From NCBI GenBank assembly GCA_040357565.1, contig JBDODJ010000012.1: a stretch of 64,000 nucleotides of DNA; one strand, written 5' to 3'. Numbering within the stretch: the stretch's first letter is position 1; each line of letters starts with the position of its first letter. The DNA comes from Cercozoa sp. M6MM (taxonomy: Eukaryota > Endomyxa: Ascetosporea). Shown here one piece after another: positions 63,000-64,000 of this stretch. A program made the translations under genes and the position numbers. The notes beneath the pieces are model-generated. The model saw only the letters and a list, made by a program, of their open reading frames with translations, was not told where the DNA came from and did not search any database.

Positions 63000-63936
63000 G
63001 TGGACGCACTAGAGCGCGGCCCATGTCTTCGGCGTTCTCGATCTTGAGTCCGTTGGCAAGACAGCGACTGGCACCAAAGCACTCGGTTGACACCGACACA
63101 CCCTGTCACAAACAGATGTGTCCATGCGACTGTCGGTATGTGCACCGGTTCAAGTAAGAAAGGACAGGTACTGTCGTGGTTTCAGCAACCGCATAGGCTC
63201 CGTAGCCTAATCACACGCACAAAAAACATATCAGAAACCAAACGAGGAGATAAAAAGAAGGCAAGATATGTACCTGCGGAGGCAGCGCCAGCACCCTTGG
63301 CGTGCTCAGTGTAGAGCCACACCTGTATACAATACGTACACAGTACAAATGCACGGGGGGGGGGGGCAAGCAGGTGTGCACTACATCCGGAAGCAGTCGG
63401 TTAAAGATGCCTCTGGCAGCGGTGGCCACTCGCGACGCCGTCACGGGAGCTACACGTGCCGTGAACACTGTGCCTCGAATGCGTTTGACCTTGCCTGCAC
63501 ATGTGCACATGCATCACGACTCAATGCGCACTATCAGTTGCAAGTGGCCACGTGACAAAGCGATACCAAAATCGCACAGATCGATCGGACTCAACGACTG
63601 TCGCAATGCGGGTAGCCTCACTGTGCTCATACACCCACATATCATACCAGAGCACATGGTATGAAAGGCACGTGCATGTGAGTCGGTATGTAGTGTACCA
63701 TCGACCTGGCCACCGCCCTTGTTGTTGCAACTTCGCTTGACGACCTTGATTTGGAAGTCCTCCATGTCGATCCCGAATCGCTTGAGCAGCGTGGGAGTCA
63801 CCTACACACACCGCACCGCGTCAAGACAACCGAAACCTTCTCAACAAGTACAGACACAGGACACACACACCTGTCGCAGCACATCGACACTGATATCTTT
63901 GTCTTCGGGACAGTTCGTCACACCATGCAGTGTCAT
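62648..63936 (-). CDS. RCL1: RNA 3'-terminal phosphate cyclase-like protein RCL1, 5' partial
   Basis: Rcl1 acts in the small-subunit processome during early pre-rRNA processing. Exons from right to left: MTLHGVTNCPEDKDISVDVL; TPTLLKRFGIDMEDFQIKVV with KRSCNNKGGGQV; VKRIRGTVFTARVAPVTASR with [29 protein letters not shown] with YAVAETTT; a segment with CLANGLKIENAEDMGRAL; and AHMLLQEVSHAPCVDGAHQT with KVRTGPLTKNAIKVLRLLRE, to TGA at 62648. The order and the GCVDS-like and TGPL motifs match the RCL1 C-terminal two thirds. The N-terminus lies beyond the window; its last intron begins in the (CA)n at the edge. Confidence 0.85.
62889..62994. repeat. (CA)n microsatellite with 10-N gap
   Basis: CA run interrupted by N at 62936-62945, in an RCL1 intron; (GT)n on the sense strand. 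Confidence 0.95.
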
Positions 63937-63956
63937 CTACACGTGCAACACATATA

Positions 63957-63961
<5 letters not shown>

Positions 63962-64000
<39 letters not shown>
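63962..64000. repeat. (CA)n at the window edge
   Basis: CA run in an RCL1 intron continuing past the window end. Confidence 0.9.

Overview
This is a nuclear genomic window from an intron-dense, ciliated (flagellated) unicellular eukaryote. Protein genes are cut into many short exons by GT-AG introns that are mostly about 40-120 nt long. TAA, TAG and TGA all end reading frames, so the standard code fits. A nephrocystin-3-like protein points to cilia. Several N-termini look mitochondrial (3-hydroxyacyl-CoA dehydrogenase, BCKDH E1-beta, a lipoyl protein, SUV3). The exact lineage cannot be fixed from this window. No tRNA, rRNA, CRISPR array or prokaryotic operon was seen. There is one 100-N gap, and four 10-N gaps that sit inside dinucleotide repeats.

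Layout: 8-1128 (+) CWC2-like splicing factor, partial; 1581-8210 (-) importin-beta family karyopherin; 8443-9239 (+) small acidic membrane protein; 9410-9915 dispersed repeat copy 1; 10026-13993 (-) SUV3 helicase; 14606-14944 (-) tentative small protein; 15867-20718 (+) kinesin-14; 21094-22394 (-) ribosomal protein uL4; 22632-27003 (+) coiled-coil protein; 27204-33277 (+) NPHP3-like; 33437-35195 (+) unknown; 35599-39003 (-) PRP17/CDC40; 39213-40172 (+) p23; 40501-41227 (+) stand-alone lipoyl protein; 41382-42897 (-) HADH; 43138-46197 (+) CTP synthase; 46647-47142 (-) tail-anchored protein; 47188-49426 (+) metallophosphoesterase; 49608-52931 (-) unknown; 53066-54506 (+) START-like; 54620-54905 dispersed repeat copy 2, inverted; 55101-57513 (-) BCKDH E1-beta; 57774-59275 (+) GET4; 59359-59580 MITE-like element; 59743-60962 (-) membrane protein; 61096-62175 (+) DUF4602/C1orf131-like; 62648-63936 (-) RCL1, partial.

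The genes are mainly housekeeping: splicing (CWC2, PRP17), nuclear import, mitochondrial RNA turnover (SUV3), small-subunit processome (RCL1, DUF4602), translation (uL4), chaperoning (p23) and tail-anchored protein insertion (GET4), CTP synthesis, and branched-chain and fatty-acid oxidation (BCKDHB, HADH, lipoyl protein). Kinesin-14 and NPHP3 serve the cytoskeleton and cilium. Gene strands alternate strikingly, so most neighbours are head-to-head with only about 130-260 bp between start codons.

The less ordinary signals are: splice donors dominated by GTAC rather than GTAAG; initiator exons that hold only the ATG (uL4, DUF4602) or a few bases; strand-specific C-tracts and (GT)n inside introns; an NPHP3-like P-loop that seems to lack its lysine; a lipoyl domain with no acyltransferase domain; an inverted pair of dispersed noncoding repeats; and a 222-bp terminal-inverted-repeat element. 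Coding spans below run from start to stop codon and include introns. Exon joins were made by hand from reading frame and splice signals.
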